From assembly GCF_011813015.1 (NCBI RefSeq), contig NZ_QHLQ01000001.1:62001-126000 (forward strand): 64,000 nt of DNA. The letters are read 5' to 3'. The translations under genes were made by a program, and so were the position numbers. The DNA comes from Parasedimentitalea denitrificans (lineage in GTDB: Bacteria > Pseudomonadota > Alphaproteobacteria > Rhodobacterales > Rhodobacteraceae). The notes below the pieces were generated by a model. It saw only the letters and a program-made list of their open reading frames with translations. It was not told the DNA's origin and made no database searches. Below, in pieces: positions 1 through 7,640 of this stretch (positions are counted from its first letter, which is position 1; each line of letters begins with the position of its first letter).

Positions 1-815
1 CGATGGGGAAAACATCGCTGGCGACCAACATCGCCTATAACGTTGCCAAGGCCTATAAGCGTGGCACCAGAAACGACGGCACCGAAGGCGCCATTGATGG
101 CGGCGTAGTCGGCTTTTACTCGCTCGAGATGAGCGCCGAACAGCTGGCTGGCCGTATTTTGGCCGAAGCGTCAGAGATCTCATCTCACAAAATCCGCCAA
201 GGTGACATGACCGAGGCTGAATTCCGCAAATTCGTCGAGGCCGCCAAAACGCTGGAAAGCTGCCCGCTGTTCATCGACGACACACCCGCCCTGCCGATCT
301 CCCAGCTCGCCGCTCGTGCCCGTCGCCTGAAACGAACCCACGGGTTGGATCTCTTGGTGATCGACTACCTGCAGCTGTGTCGTGGTACTGCCGACAACCG
401 CGTGAACGAAATCGGCGAGATTTCGATGGGCATGAAGGCGATTGCCAAGGAATTGCAAATCCCAGTGATCGCCCTGTCCCAGCTGTCACGTCAGGTGGAA
501 CAACGTGACGATAAGCGCCCACAGCTGTCGGACCTTCGTGAATCGGGGTCGATCGAGCAGGATGCCGACGTGGTGATGTTCGTGTACCGCGAGGAATACT
601 ATAAAGAGCGTGAAAAACCAGGCGATCACGAGCTGGACAAGATGGAAGAGTGGAAAGAGGCGATGGAACGCCTGCACGCCAAAGCTGAAGTCATCGTCGG
701 CAAACAGCGTCACGGTCCCATCGGCACAGTCGAGCTTGGGTTCGAAGCTCAGTTCACCCGCTTTGGCAACCTCGCCAAGGCCTGGCAGAACGGCCCTCGT
801 GAAGACGAGTACTGA
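1..815 (+). CDS. dnaB: Replicative DNA helicase DnaB, C-terminal part (5' end outside window)
   Basis: This is the RecA-like motor domain of the hexameric helicase that unwinds DNA at the replication fork. The reading frame is already open at the window edge. The visible 270 residues begin inside the Walker A loop (MGKTSLA). They continue with the DnaB motif GFYSLEMSAEQLAGR, the Walker B strand LLVIDYLQL, and the ALSQLSRQVEQR and LRESGSIEQDADVV segments that form DNA-contact and subunit-interface elements in this family. The family is usually about 500 residues, so the N-terminal primase-binding domain and roughly 45 percent of the protein lie upstream. The stop is TGA at 813-815. The next gene, alr, follows after 170 bases. 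Confidence 0.96.
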   Translation, partial: MGKTSLATNIAYNVAKAYKRGTRNDGTEGAIDGGVVGFYSLEMSAEQLAGRILAEASEISSHKIRQGDMTEAEFRKFVEAAKTLESCPLFIDDTPALPISQLAARARRLKRTHGLDLLVIDYLQLCRGTADNRVNEIGEISMGMKAIAKELQIPVIALSQLSRQVEQRDDKRPQLSDLRESGSIEQDADVVMFVYREEYYKEREKPGDHELDKMEEWKEAMERLHAKAEVIVGKQRHGPIGTVELGFEAQFTRFGNLAKAWQNGPREDEY

Positions 816-854
816 TAGACCGCCTAAGGCCTCAGCCATTTTAACTAGAATGTC

Positions 855-876
855 CTACCCGCCGCATGCCGGGTAG
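855..876 (+). terminator. Hairpin downstream of dnaB
   Basis: Perfect 7-bp inverted repeat: ctacccg (855-861), 8-base loop, cgggtag (870-876). There is no T-run, so it may be a 3'-end stabilising hairpin or a weak terminator. The remaining space up to alr holds only a possible -35 element (TTGACC, 952-957) without a convincing -10. Confidence 0.4.
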
Positions 877-985
877 TGACTAACCTTACTCAGAACTATG
901 GCCACAACCCCACGCCCGGTCTTTGGATAGCACACTCTCCCTCATTCCCCCTTGACCCCTGCCCCGCGCATGTCATGAACAGCGG

Positions 986-2020
986 ATGAGCACAGCAAAA
1001 CTATCAATCGATCTGGAAGCCCTGGCGACCAACTGGCGCAACCTTGATGCCCTCAGTGCGGGCGAAACCGCAGCCGTGGTCAAAGCCAATGGCTATGGCC
1101 TGGATACAGGCCGTGTCGGTCAGGCCCTGGCAACCGCCGGTGCCCGCAACTTTTTTGTCGCCGCAGCCGAAGAAGGCGTCGCCCTGCGCCGCGCCTTGGG
1201 TCCAAACATCGGGATCTCGGTGTTCTCCGGCCACATGGACGGTGACACCCATCTACTAAAGGAATTCAATCTGACACCGATGCTCAACTCGGTCGATCAG
1301 ATGTTGCGCCACTTTGAAAACCTCCCCGGCCACAGCTTTGGTGTACAACTTGACAGCGGCATGAACCGTCTCGGCATGGAGCCCGCCGAATGGGCCGCGC
1401 TGCGCGAAATCGCCTTGGGTCAGAACCCGGTATTGGTAATGTCCCACTTGGCCTGCGCGGATGAACCGAACCACCCAATGAACGCCCTGCAGCTCAAGGT
1501 CTTTCGTGACATGACCGAAGGTGTTGAGGTGCCCCGTTCGCTCTCAGCAACCGGCGGCATCCTGCTTGGGCCGGATTATCACTTTGATCTGTGCCGTCCA
1601 GGGATTGGCCTATACGGCGGGCTTCCCTACAGCGACGCAGTACCAGTGATCTCTCTGGACCTGCCAGTGATCCAGATCCGCGATGTTCTACCCGGTGAAA
1701 GCGTTGGCTACGGCAATTCCTGGATCGCGCGACGCCGCAGCCGTATTGCCACCGTTGCTGCCGGCTATGCCGACGGGCTGATCCGCGCCATGGGTGCAGG
1801 CATCAACACCTATGTCGGTGATAAAATCTACCCAGTGGTTGGCCGTGTCTCGATGGATCTGATCACAGTTGACGTCACTGATCTGGGCGAAGACCCCGAA
1901 AGCCTAAGCCTGATCAACCATCATCAGACTATTGATCAAGTGGCAGACGCAGCCGGAACCATTGGCTACGAAATCCTGACATCCCTGGGCCACCGCTACG
2001 CCCGGAGCTATTCCGGATGA
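986..2020 (+). CDS. alr: Alanine racemase
   Basis: PLP-dependent enzyme interconverting L- and D-alanine, which supplies D-Ala for peptidoglycan. The cofactor lysine is K33 in [11 protein letters not shown]. The second catalytic region, SVGYGNSW, carries the conserved tyrosine and follows the (beta/alpha)8 barrel at the start of the C-terminal beta domain. The segment [13 protein letters not shown] is the usual MD-containing motif of the family. At 344 residues it is slightly short for the family (about 360), with the compact N-terminus common in alphaproteobacteria. The stop codon overlaps the start of the next gene (ATGA at 2017-2020), so translation is probably coupled to the transporter genes. 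Confidence 0.95.
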   Translation: MSTAKLSIDLEALATNWRNLDALSAGETAAVVKANGYGLDTGRVGQALATAGARNFFVAAAEEGVALRRALGPNIGISVFSGHMDGDTHLLKEFNLTPMLNSVDQMLRHFENLPGHSFGVQLDSGMNRLGMEPAEWAALREIALGQNPVLVMSHLACADEPNHPMNALQLKVFRDMTEGVEVPRSLSATGGILLGPDYHFDLCRPGIGLYGGLPYSDAVPVISLDLPVIQIRDVLPGESVGYGNSWIARRRSRIATVAAGYADGLIRAMGAGINTYVGDKIYPVVGRVSMDLITVDVTDLGEDPESLSLINHHQTIDQVADAAGTIGYEILTSLGHRYARSYSG

Positions 2021-2799
2021 GCCCAATTGCCCTTCTGGCCCAACTGGGCCGCGCAGTCCTGACTGCGCTCGCGGCCCTTGGCCGCTTGTCTTTATTTGCC
2101 GCCGACACACTCAGCCATATGCTGCGCCCGCCGTTCTACCCGCGTGAATTCTTTGCATCGCTGCTAAATATCGGCTGGCTGTCGCTGCCAGTTGTAGGCC
2201 TCACCGCCATCTTCACCGGTGGCGCATTGGCGCTGCAAATCTACTCCGGCGGCGCACGGTTCAATGCCGAGGCCGTGGTGCCCCAAATCGTCGCGATTGG
2301 CATCGTGCGTGAACTAGGCCCCGTGCTGGTCGGCCTGATGATCGCAGCCCGCGTCACCTCTTCCATCGCCGCCGAAATCGCGACAATGAAAGTGACCGAA
2401 CAGATCGACGCCCTTGTTACGCTTTCGACCCACCCGATGAAATACCTCGTCGCCCCCCGTGTTGCAGCAGCTCTGATCACCGTGCCCCTGCTAGTGGCCG
2501 TCGGTGACATCATCGGCATAGCAGGCGGCTATACCGTCGCCACCCAAAACCTCGGCTTCAACGCCGCCGCTTATATCAAGAACACCGTCGATTTCCTTGA
2601 ACTCAAAGACGTCGTGTCCAGCCTTGTCAAAGGCTGCGCCTTTGGCGGCATTGCGGCGACCATGGGCTGCTATTACGGTATACAATCGGGCCGCGGAGCA
2701 CAGGGTGTTGGCGCCGCCACCAAGTCCTCGGTCGAGGCAGCCGCGATCCTGATCCTCGCCGCCAACTTCGTGCTCACAGGGATATTCTTCTCGCTATGA
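2017..2799 (+). CDS. mlaE: MlaE-family lipid ABC transporter permease
   Basis: Inner-membrane permease of the Mla/MCE class, which moves phospholipids between the inner membrane and periplasm to maintain outer-membrane asymmetry. The 260 residues show an amphipathic N-terminal helix followed by about five membrane segments. The family core is recognisable: the region around [17 protein letters not shown], then [17 protein letters not shown], the coupling segment that contacts the ATPase. It overlaps alr by 4 bases and mlaF by 4 bases, so the permease and ATPase form one translational unit. No MCE-domain (MlaD) gene follows in this window, so the substrate-binding subunit must be encoded elsewhere. 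Confidence 0.92.
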   Translation: MSPIALLAQLGRAVLTALAALGRLSLFAADTLSHMLRPPFYPREFFASLLNIGWLSLPVVGLTAIFTGGALALQIYSGGARFNAEAVVPQIVAIGIVRELGPVLVGLMIAARVTSSIAAEIATMKVTEQIDALVTLSTHPMKYLVAPRVAAALITVPLLVAVGDIIGIAGGYTVATQNLGFNAAAYIKNTVDFLELKDVVSSLVKGCAFGGIAATMGCYYGIQSGRGAQGVGAATKSSVEAAAILILAANFVLTGIFFSL

Positions 2800-3542
2800 T
2801 CCGCATGCAAAACGTCCAAAAGGCCTTTGGCGACAACCGCGTATTGCGCGGGCTTGATCTGCACATCCCCAAGGCCACCTCGATGGTCATCATCGGCGGC
2901 TCCGGCACTGGAAAATCCGTGGCGCTGAAAACCGTGCTGGGCCTGATCACCCCGGATTCAGGTACTATCCTTGTGGATGGCAAACCCGCAGATAAAGGCG
3001 ACCGTGATGCCTTTCTCGCCAAATTCGGCATGCTGTTCCAAGGCGGCGCCCTGTTTGACTCGCTCCCCGTCTGGCAAAACGTCGCCTTCCGCCTGCTACG
3101 CGGCACTCTGAAACGCCCGGTGGAAGAGGCCCGAGAGATTGCCATCGAAAAACTCCGCCGCGTCGGCCTGAAATCTGAGGTCGCAGATCGTTTCCCAGCT
3201 GAACTGTCCGGTGGCATGCAAAAACGCGTCGGCCTCGCCCGCGCCATCGCCGCCGAGCCCGAGATCATCTTCTTTGATGAACCCACCACCGGATTGGACC
3301 CAATCATGTCCGGCGTCATCAATGACCTCATTCGCGAGATCGTGGTCGAAATGGGCGCCACTGCCATGACCATCACCCACGACATGTCGTCCGTGCGCGC
3401 CATCGCCGACAACGTCGCGATGCTGCACGACGGCGTGATCCAATGGACCGGCCCGGTGGCGGATATGGATGCCTCGGGCGATCCCTATCTAGATCAGTTT
3501 ATTCATGGTAGAGCTGAGGGGCCGATTGAAGCCGTGAGGTGA
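2796..3542 (+). CDS. mlaF: MlaF-family lipid ABC transporter ATPase
   Basis: ATP-binding subunit partnering MlaE. The 248 residues contain Walker A GGSGTGKS (near residue 36), the Q-loop in MLFQGGALFDSL, the ABC signature LSGGMQKRVGLARAIA, Walker B IIFFDEPTTGLDP and the switch histidine in TITHDM. The GALFDSLPVWQNVAF stretch is typical of MlaF rather than of amino-acid or metal importers. The start ATG overlaps the mlaE stop (ATGA at 2796-2799). The stop at 3540-3542 overlaps a possible GTG start of the next small membrane protein gene. Confidence 0.93.
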   Translation: MIRMQNVQKAFGDNRVLRGLDLHIPKATSMVIIGGSGTGKSVALKTVLGLITPDSGTILVDGKPADKGDRDAFLAKFGMLFQGGALFDSLPVWQNVAFRLLRGTLKRPVEEAREIAIEKLRRVGLKSEVADRFPAELSGGMQKRVGLARAIAAEPEIIFFDEPTTGLDPIMSGVINDLIREIVVEMGATAMTITHDMSSVRAIADNVAMLHDGVIQWTGPVADMDASGDPYLDQFIHGRAEGPIEAVR

Positions 3543-3913
3543 GCATGGAAACGATCCTAATATTTCTACTAGGCTCTCCCATTATTTTTCCAATCAGCTG
3601 TTTTTTGAATGGCATCCGCTCAGCCGACCTAAAAGCGCCGAAATCCGTGTCTACAGTTCTGATCTCATTACCAGTCCTGTTTGCTTTAGTATTCTTCACT
3701 TTGCCGGTTTCATCGGAATACTTTGGAGTTTCACTTAGCCGGATGATTTTACGTGGGGTTCTCTTCATAACCCTTCCGCTTGTCACAATGTGTTTGGTTT
3801 ACCTTATCGCAAAAGGACCAGCCCGCCTCGGAGCAAGCCTGTCGATGCTGTTCCTTGTTTTTTCTAGCGCTGAATTCTATTTGCTCTCCATCCTTCCCGA
3901 GGATCTGGAATAA
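3539..3913 (+). CDS. Small hydrophobic membrane protein of unknown function
   Basis: I do not recognise a family. The 124-residue product has about four hydrophobic segments: residues near 5-20, ISLPVLFALVFFTL, MILRGVLFITLPLVTMCLVYLI and LSMLFLVFSSAEFYLLSIL. It is therefore probably an integral inner-membrane protein. The start can be GTG at 3539, overlapping the mlaF stop, or ATG at 3545, which has gagg seven bases upstream; I favour the ATG. The gene is visibly richer in A+T and uses rarer codons than mlaE and mlaF, hinting at separate ancestry. Its position directly behind mlaF suggests co-transcription but says little about function. Confidence 0.6.
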   Translation: MSMETILIFLLGSPIIFPISCFLNGIRSADLKAPKSVSTVLISLPVLFALVFFTLPVSSEYFGVSLSRMILRGVLFITLPLVTMCLVYLIAKGPARLGASLSMLFLVFSSAEFYLLSILPEDLE

Positions 3914-3997
3914 ATTTCTTTAGCAACGACATGAACACACAGACCGCTCCCCTCTTCTTCCCTTCCCCTAATCCCCAGTTAGATACCCCCCATCACA

Positions 3998-4117
3998 GGC
4001 CCGCACCTGACCTTGGGGAGGTGCAAAGTGCCTTCCCGGAGGGAGTTAAATCGTCTTGCAAATGATCCGGGGGATCATTTCAGGTTTGAACAGGCGGAGC
4101 CAAGTCAGGCGCGGGCC
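3998..4117 (+). repeat. Interspersed inverted repeat, copy 1
   Basis: The outer arms are ggcccgcacctga (3998-4010) and tcaggcgcgggcc (4105-4117), inverted with one mismatch. The left 47 bases (3998-4044) match 27565-27611 at 44 of 47 positions. This copy is longer than the other because its centre carries an additional perfect 9-bp hairpin, aaatgatcc / ggatcattt, at 4060-4080 with a 3-base loop. It lies in the intergenic gap between two small membrane-protein genes. No coding potential is apparent. Confidence 0.8.
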
Positions 4118-4175
4118 AGGCCACTACGTGGCACGCCCCTCTAGATAAAAACATCAAACAAGGACTTCATTCCAA

Positions 4176-4559
4176 ATGATCCTCATTCTCCTACTCTTCC
4201 TCTGTCTACCCTTCGCAATATTCTTCTCTTTCCTCGCCAGTTTCCCGGTCCTGAAACAAAACACCATTCTCGGCGTCACCATCCTGATAACCAGCCTGCT
4301 CTCCGCCACATCAATCCTGTGGGAACTGCGATTTGACATCACCATCATCTCGCACATGTTCACCTACGACCAACTCAGCGCCGACTATCAGCGCTACTTC
4401 ATGGCGCTCTACATCGCGACATTCGCACTGGTCGCCCTAGCCCGCCTGCGCTGGAACCGAGACCACGGCCGCGGCGTCCTTCTGATCCTCGCCATCCTGT
4501 TCTGGATCCTCGCCCCGCTGCCGCATTACATGATCAGCCCCGGCGCCTTTGCCCATTAA
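4176..4559 (+). CDS. Small integral membrane protein of unknown function
   Basis: I do not recognise a family. The 127 residues contain three clear hydrophobic segments: an N-terminal pair (ILLLFLCLPFAIFFSFLASF, then ILGVTILITSLLSATSIL) and a C-terminal stretch VLLILAILFWILAPLPHYM. A middle helix YFMALYIATFALVALARL makes a four-helix topology likely. The start is ATG at 4176; a purine-rich aaggac lies just upstream. It sits between the interspersed repeat and the PqiA-like gene, in the same direction as the mla genes, and may belong to the same envelope-related cluster; that is inference from position only. Confidence 0.65.
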   Translation: MILILLLFLCLPFAIFFSFLASFPVLKQNTILGVTILITSLLSATSILWELRFDITIISHMFTYDQLSADYQRYFMALYIATFALVALARLRWNRDHGRGVLLILAILFWILAPLPHYMISPGAFAH

Positions 4560-4648
4560 CCGGGAAACCCACCAAAACATTCCCCTCTTTCATTCCCAGA
4601 CAGAACCCCCAAGTCTGTCAGAACGAAAAACTTAGGAATTCAGCCCGA

Positions 4649-5098
4649 ATGCTCATCCGCCTCCTGACCCTGTCCCTGCTAGTCCTTTACCCAGTGGCCT
4701 GGTTCGCCCCACTGATGCGCGCTGGCCTGCTGCCGCTCTTCGGCCTCAGTGAGATCAGCGTCATCACCGGATTACAAAGCCTCTGGGGCAGCGACGTCAT
4801 CCTCGCCCTTGTGGTCACCGCCTTCGCCATCTTCGCCCCCTACCTCAAGACCATCGGCCTGGCACTGGTCCAATGGAACCTGCTGGACCCCCGCGCCCAG
4901 CCGGTACTGCACATTTTGGGCAAACTCGCCATGGCCGACGTCTTCCTGATCGCGCTCTACATCACTCTGGCCAAAGGCATCGGCTACGTCACAATCGAGG
5001 TCGCCTGGGGCCTTTACATGTTCACGGCCTGCATCCTCACCTCGATCGCTCTTGGCTTGATCACCGAAAAACGCCGCAGGTCTGCTCAGGGTCAATGA
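4649..5098 (+). CDS. PqiA-like (paraquat-inducible protein A) membrane protein
   Basis: A single-domain 149-residue relative of the PqiA/LetA membrane family. Members are membrane partners of MCE-type lipid transport systems. There are four predicted membrane segments: residues near 3-20, VILALVVTAFAIFAPYL, the GKLAMADVFLIALYITLAK region that resembles the family signature around its acidic residue, and LYMFTACILTSIALGL. E. coli PqiA has two such domains and N-terminal zinc-ribbon cysteines; here there is one domain and no cysteine pair. The stop codon lies inside a large inverted repeat (5077-5155). Proximity to mlaE and mlaF fits a role in envelope lipid handling. Confidence 0.75.
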   Translation: MLIRLLTLSLLVLYPVAWFAPLMRAGLLPLFGLSEISVITGLQSLWGSDVILALVVTAFAIFAPYLKTIGLALVQWNLLDPRAQPVLHILGKLAMADVFLIALYITLAKGIGYVTIEVAWGLYMFTACILTSIALGLITEKRRRSAQGQ

Positions 5099-5155
5099 CG
5101 ACCGCAGGTCGCCTTGCGCAGCAAGGTCGCAGATCATTGACGCGGATCAGACCTG
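5077..5155 (+). repeat. Long imperfect palindrome spanning the stop codon of the PqiA-like gene
   Basis: The left arm at 5077-5098 and right arm at 5134-5155 pair at 19 of 22 positions. The centre carries a second perfect hairpin, ccttgc-gca-gcaagg (5112-5126). The left arm encodes the last residues and stop of the PqiA-like protein. There is no T-run on the 3' side, so a classical terminator is not clear. It may stabilise the 3' end or be a mobile palindromic unit. Confidence 0.7.
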
Positions 5156-5221
5156 CCTAAAACTTGATATGGCGCGTTCAGGGCAAACCTGCTCCTGAAC
5201 CGCTTCCCCAGCAAACCCCTT

Positions 5222-5238
5222 GCGCCGCGCAGCGGCGC
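5222..5238 (+). other. GC-rich hairpin upstream of radA
   Basis: Perfect 7-bp inverted repeat gcgccgc / gcggcgc with a gca loop, about 70 bases before the radA start. It could end upstream transcription or form part of the radA leader. Confidence 0.45.
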
Positions 5239-5305
5239 CCCCCAAGCCTGCAAAGGCGCGGGAGAACACCTTGAACAAACCCTGAACATCGGGCACAAGG
5301 CTCAT

Positions 5306-6670
5306 ATGGTTAAATCAAAATCTTTCTCATGTTCCGCCTGCAACGCCAGCTTTTCCAAATGGTCAGGCCGTTGCGAAGGCTGTGGCGAATGGAACTCCAT
5401 CTCGCAAACCGCTGCGCTGTCGACGGGTCCGGGTAAAAAGTCACTTGGCAACACCCGTGGCACCGCGATTGAACTCAGCGATCTCGCGACCAAGGAAACC
5501 CCGCCACCGCGTACCTTGTGTGGCGTTGGTGAGCTGGACCGGGTGCTTGGTGGCGGCTTGGTCGCGGGGTCAGCCATATTGGTCGGCGGTGATCCCGGCA
5601 TCGGCAAATCCACCCTGTTGCTTCAGGCTGCCGCACAATTCGCCCGGACAGGGGTGAAAACTATCTACGTCAGTGGCGAGGAAGCCACCGCCCAAGTCCG
5701 AATGCGCGCCCAGCGGCTCGGCTTGGCTCAGGCACCGGTGAAACTGGCAGCCGAAACCAACCTGCGCGACATCCTCACCACGCTAGAGGCCGAAAGACCG
5801 CAGCTGGTGATCATCGATTCCATCCAAACCATGTGGGTCGACACTGTTGATTCTGCCCCCGGCTCTGTCAGTCAGGTCCGCTCTGCCGCGCATGAGCTGA
5901 CAAATTTCGCCAAGCGCAACGGCATTTCCATCATCATGGTGGGCCATGTCACCAAAGACGGCCAGATCGCCGGCCCGCGCGTCGTCGAACACATGGTCGA
6001 TACCGTTTTGTATTTCGAAGGCGAGCGCGGCCACCAGTTCCGTATTCTACGCGCCGTGAAAAACCGCTTTGGCCCCGCGGACGAGATCGGTGTCTTTGAA
6101 ATGACCGGCCGAGGCCTGTCCGAGGTCCTCAACCCCTCTGCCCTGTTCCTGTCTGAACGCGGCGAACCCAGCCCCGGCTCGGTGGTTTTTGCCGGCATCG
6201 AAGGCACACGTCCGGTGCTGGTTGAGATGCAGGCGCTGGTTGCCCCCTCCCCCCATTCGCAGCCACGCCGCGCCGTGGTGGGATGGGATTCGTCTCGGCT
6301 TGCGATGATTCTCGCCGTGCTCGAGGCCCGCTGCGGCATCCCCTTTGCCGGACTTGACGTTTATTTGAACGTAGCAGGCGGCATGAAGATCTCAGAACCC
6401 GCAGCCGATCTGGCGGTCGCAGCCGCCTTGCTCAGTGCCCGCGAAGACACTTCCTTACCGGCTGATACTGTCATTTTCGGAGAAATATCCCTCTCAGGAG
6501 CCCTCAGACCCGCCCCCCAGACAGAAAACCGGTTGAAAGAGGCACAGAAACTTGGTTTTACCGCCGCTATAGCTCCAAGCGGCGGCAAGTCTGTCTCGAT
6601 AAAAGGGATCGGTTTACGCCGAGTAACCGATTTGACAGGTTTTGTTGGCGATTTCTTTGGGGCCGGCTAA
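5306..6670 (+). CDS. radA: DNA repair protein RadA
   Basis: Branch-migration helicase acting with RecA in recombinational repair. The 454 residues follow the family order. An N-terminal zinc finger has C9-x2-C12 and C23-x2-C26. A RecA-like ATPase follows with Walker A GGDPGIGKST near residue 94 and Walker B LVIIDSIQT. The RadA-specific KNRFG motif lies near residue 252. The C-terminal half is Lon-protease-like (GLDVYLNVAGGMKI... and SGALRPA...), non-proteolytic in RadA. Length is normal for the family. It is followed by cvpA after 41 bases, the usual alphaproteobacterial radA-cvpA order. Confidence 0.97.
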   Translation: MVKSKSFSCSACNASFSKWSGRCEGCGEWNSISQTAALSTGPGKKSLGNTRGTAIELSDLATKETPPPRTLCGVGELDRVLGGGLVAGSAILVGGDPGIGKSTLLLQAAAQFARTGVKTIYVSGEEATAQVRMRAQRLGLAQAPVKLAAETNLRDILTTLEAERPQLVIIDSIQTMWVDTVDSAPGSVSQVRSAAHELTNFAKRNGISIIMVGHVTKDGQIAGPRVVEHMVDTVLYFEGERGHQFRILRAVKNRFGPADEIGVFEMTGRGLSEVLNPSALFLSERGEPSPGSVVFAGIEGTRPVLVEMQALVAPSPHSQPRRAVVGWDSSRLAMILAVLEARCGIPFAGLDVYLNVAGGMKISEPAADLAVAAALLSAREDTSLPADTVIFGEISLSGALRPAPQTENRLKEAQKLGFTAAIAPSGGKSVSIKGIGLRRVTDLTGFVGDFFGAG

Positions 6671-6711
6671 GGTCGCACAAATTTCGATCGCAGAATTAAC
6701 GGGCGAGGGAC

Positions 6712-7266
6712 ATGGAAGGTTTCACAATAATTGACGGGGTTGTCGCCCTGATCATCGTAGTATCGGCATTGCTGGCTTACGCGCGCGGCTTTGCCCGCGA
6801 AGCCATGGCCATCGCTGGTTGGATTGCCGCAGCAGTGCTGGCCTTCATGTTCGCGCCTCAGGTCGAGCCTCTAATGGCTGAGATCCCAGTTCTGGGAGAG
6901 TTCATCTCTGACAGTTGCGAATTGTCGATCATCACGGCCTTTGCAGCTGTGTTCGCGCTGGCGCTTATCATCGTCTCTTTCTTCACCCCATTGTTCTCGT
7001 CGCTGGTGCAGCGTTCGGCAATTGGCGGGCTAGATCAGGGCGCGGGCTTTTTCTTCGGCGTGTTGCGCGGCATTCTTTTGGTCGCAATCGCTTTCTTCCT
7101 CTACGATGTGGTGATGACAGGCCAGTCGTTCACAATGGTTGACGAAAGCCGCTCTGCCGTCGTGTTTGAGAGCATGATTGGTAAAATCGAAGACCGTGAT
7201 CCAGAGCAAGCTCTGGGCTGGGTTACTCAGCAGTATGAGAACCTGATCGGCAACTGCCAGAAATAA
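6712..7266 (+). CDS. cvpA: CvpA family membrane protein
   Basis: A 184-residue inner-membrane protein of the colicin V production family, which is linked to envelope integrity; its exact activity is not settled. There are four hydrophobic segments: GVVALIIVVSALLAYARGF, IAGWIAAAVLAFMFA, the ITAFAAVFALALIIVSFF stretch, and FFFGVLRGILLVAIAFFLY. The ARG-F-x-REA segment after the first helix and the GAGFFFGVLRG segment before the last are family hallmarks. The start ATG at 6712 has gcgagg six bases upstream. In many bacteria cvpA directly precedes purF; here a Hint-domain gene lies between them. A strong terminator follows at 7289-7316. Confidence 0.93.
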   Translation: MEGFTIIDGVVALIIVVSALLAYARGFAREAMAIAGWIAAAVLAFMFAPQVEPLMAEIPVLGEFISDSCELSIITAFAAVFALALIIVSFFTPLFSSLVQRSAIGGLDQGAGFFFGVLRGILLVAIAFFLYDVVMTGQSFTMVDESRSAVVFESMIGKIEDRDPEQALGWVTQQYENLIGNCQK

Positions 7267-7288
7267 GCGTTCGAGTATGATCGCAACG

Positions 7289-7316
7289 GGGCGCCCACTG
7301 GGCGCCCTTTTTTTTT
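7289..7316 (+). terminator. Rho-independent terminator after cvpA
   Basis: Perfect 8-bp stem gggcgccc (7289-7296) / gggcgccc (7300-7307) with a 3-base loop, followed directly by nine T residues. This separates radA-cvpA from the downstream Hint gene. Confidence 0.93.
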
Positions 7317-7383
7317 GGGTACTCCTTATTTATACCTCAATCTCATGCCGCCTCCCACCAAAGGTTAGCATAAATTTACCACG

Positions 7384-7398
7384 TTAACCCTCTATTAA
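7384..7398. promoter_or_regulatory. CtrA-type binding site (TTAA-N7-TTAA)
   Basis: The sequence TTAA-ccctcta-TTAA is a perfect match to the full CtrA recognition element known from alphaproteobacteria. It lies in the 320-base AT-rich leader upstream of the Hint gene at 7641. Two further copies of TT(G/C)GTTAACAA follow at 7454-7464 and 7486-7496, 32 bases apart. The rest of the 7317-7640 gap contains no coding potential that I can see. Assignment to CtrA is inference from the motif. Confidence 0.6.
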
Positions 7399-7640
7399 CC
7401 AACGAGAATCAACTGATTCCGTGCTCCACCCCGAAAATGGGTGACACGAGTTATTGGTTAACAAATTCTACCTTGAGTAGGTCAATTCGTTAACAATCCG
7501 CGATAAAAAAGCCCTTTTTACCCCAAAAAAGAAACCAAAACCGCATTTGGCCCGATCCGTGCCTCATTTAGGGCCAATTTCGCTGGCCATGTAGTCCCAA
7601 GACAGAACGTCAGGCACTCTCGGCCAGAAGGAACGACAAT

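Noticed and set aside
952..980. Promoter before alr
   Set aside because: The -35 TTGACC is good, but there is no acceptable -10 at the right distance.
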